Below, in pieces: positions 33,906-34,156 of a stretch of 34,156 nucleotides of DNA; positions within the stretch are counted from its first letter, which is position 1; every line of letters starts with the position of its first letter. Position numbers and translations under genes: made by a program. This stretch comes from Candidatus Sumerlaeaceae bacterium (lineage in GTDB: Bacteria > Sumerlaeota > Sumerlaeia > Sumerlaeales > Sumerlaeaceae). The stretch covers positions 19,768-53,923 of the forward strand of contig JAOAAY010000022.1 of NCBI GenBank assembly GCA_026418615.1. The letters are read 5' to 3'. Under the pieces are notes generated by a model. It did no database searches and had not been told where the DNA came from. It saw nothing but the letters and a program-made list of their open reading frames with translations.

Positions 33906-34156
33906 GTTTTAATCCCCGCCGCGCGCGCGCGCGGCGACTCGTGCTGCACACGGTTCCAAGCACCTGCGTCCAGTTTCAATCCCCGCCGCGGGTTGTCACA
34001 GATCAGTTGCCGTCTGGTGTTTCAATCCCCGCCGCGCGCGCGGCGACTGACCGCCACCTATTTCAATAACAACCGACAAAAGTTTCAATCCCCGCCGCGC
34101 GCGCGCGCGGCGACCTAACATGATAACATGATGGCATGCTAGCACGCGTTTCAATC
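33906..34156 (-). CRISPR. CRISPR array, distal end, type I-C-like repeats, continuing beyond the window
   Basis: Repeats lie at 33906-33938, 33973-33990 (truncated), 34019-34047, 34082-34114 and 34148-34156 (cut by the edge). On the + strand each starts GTTTCAATCCCCGC (first copy GTTTTAATC), runs through (CG)7 or, in the third, (CG)5, and ends GCGAC. Intervals between them are 34, 28, 34 and 33 bases and differ in sequence. On the - strand the repeat reads GTCGC...GGGGATTGAAAC, the ends typical of type I-C repeats, so transcription is probably on the - strand with leader and cas genes to the right. Decay at the left end agrees with that. No cas gene is in the window. Confidence 0.85.

Noticed and set aside
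33093..34118. Long + strand open frames across the CbiX genes and CRISPR array
   Set aside because: They are Pro/Arg/Ala-rich shadow frames produced by GC-rich DNA, run antisense to the CbiX genes and read through the repeats (repeated NPRR/SPPR peptides).

Overview
The window looks like a chromosomal segment of a high-GC, Gram-negative bacterium. Evidence for an outer membrane is indirect: a lipoprotein resembling LolA/LolB-type or DUF4292 proteins (4446-3580), a SurA-like parvulin chaperone (27607-28656), a Wzz-type polysaccharide co-polymerase (11487-9358) and several exported enzymes. No rRNA or tRNA is present, and I cannot assign a phylum. The mix of housekeeping genes, exported NAGPA-type glycosidases and SpmA/SpmB proteins would fit an under-sampled lineage (candidate-phylum type), but that is a guess.

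Layout. (1) Bases 3-2411, + strand: the C-terminal part of a TrmA/RlmD-type m5U methyltransferase, a HAD phosphatase and shikimate dehydrogenase (aroE). (2) Bases 2544-15211, - strand: one long, tightly packed series. Read 5' to 3' it is a peptide-type solute-binding protein, a TPR protein, a TPR protein with a C-terminal carbohydrate-binding-like module, a Wzz-like co-polymerase, a second TPR/carbohydrate-binding protein, a phosphodiester-glycosidase protein, then rnc, hpt, a lipoprotein and obg. The first six overlap or nearly touch and look like one exopolysaccharide assembly or processing unit. (3) Bases 15315-19448: a BaiN/YhiN-type flavoprotein (+), a peroxiredoxin (-), then spmA-spmB-sugar ABC permease (+). 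(4) Bases 19453-26172, - strand: a GT39-type membrane glycosyltransferase, a secreted cyclophilin, a GT2 glycosyltransferase, a MurG-like GT-B glycosyltransferase, a small DNA-binding protein with a histone-H1-like tail, and ATP sulfurylase (sat). (5) Bases 26381-32692: an unknown exported protein, a SurA-like chaperone, a second NAGPA-type protein with an SH3b tail, a YdjC/ChbG-type deacetylase, a methyltransferase and a Pro/Ala-rich exported protein. (6) Bases 32852-34156: two tandem short CbiX-type chelatase paralogues, then the distal end of a CRISPR array that runs off the right edge.

The most noteworthy items are four. First, the CRISPR array has repeats resembling the type I-C family but with an alternating CG core that differs in length between copies, and it fades out at its left end. 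Second, a 146-residue protein joins an IS630-type bipartite DNA-binding region directly to a Lys/Ala/Pro-rich tail, with no transposase catalytic domain. Third, the six-gene exopolysaccharide-like operon has two homologous carbohydrate-binding-like modules on membrane-anchored TPR proteins flanking a kinase-less Wzz protein. Fourth, the two CbiX genes are translationally coupled, and the upstream paralogue has lost one of the two metal-site histidines.

There is no gene-free stretch over 300 bases. The longest are 24704-24969, 26173-26380, 33721-33905, 17045-17225, 32693-32851 (described below as regulatory regions or array edge), 30222-30361, 5009-5148 and 2412-2543. No insertion sequence, prophage gene, integrase or cas gene was seen.
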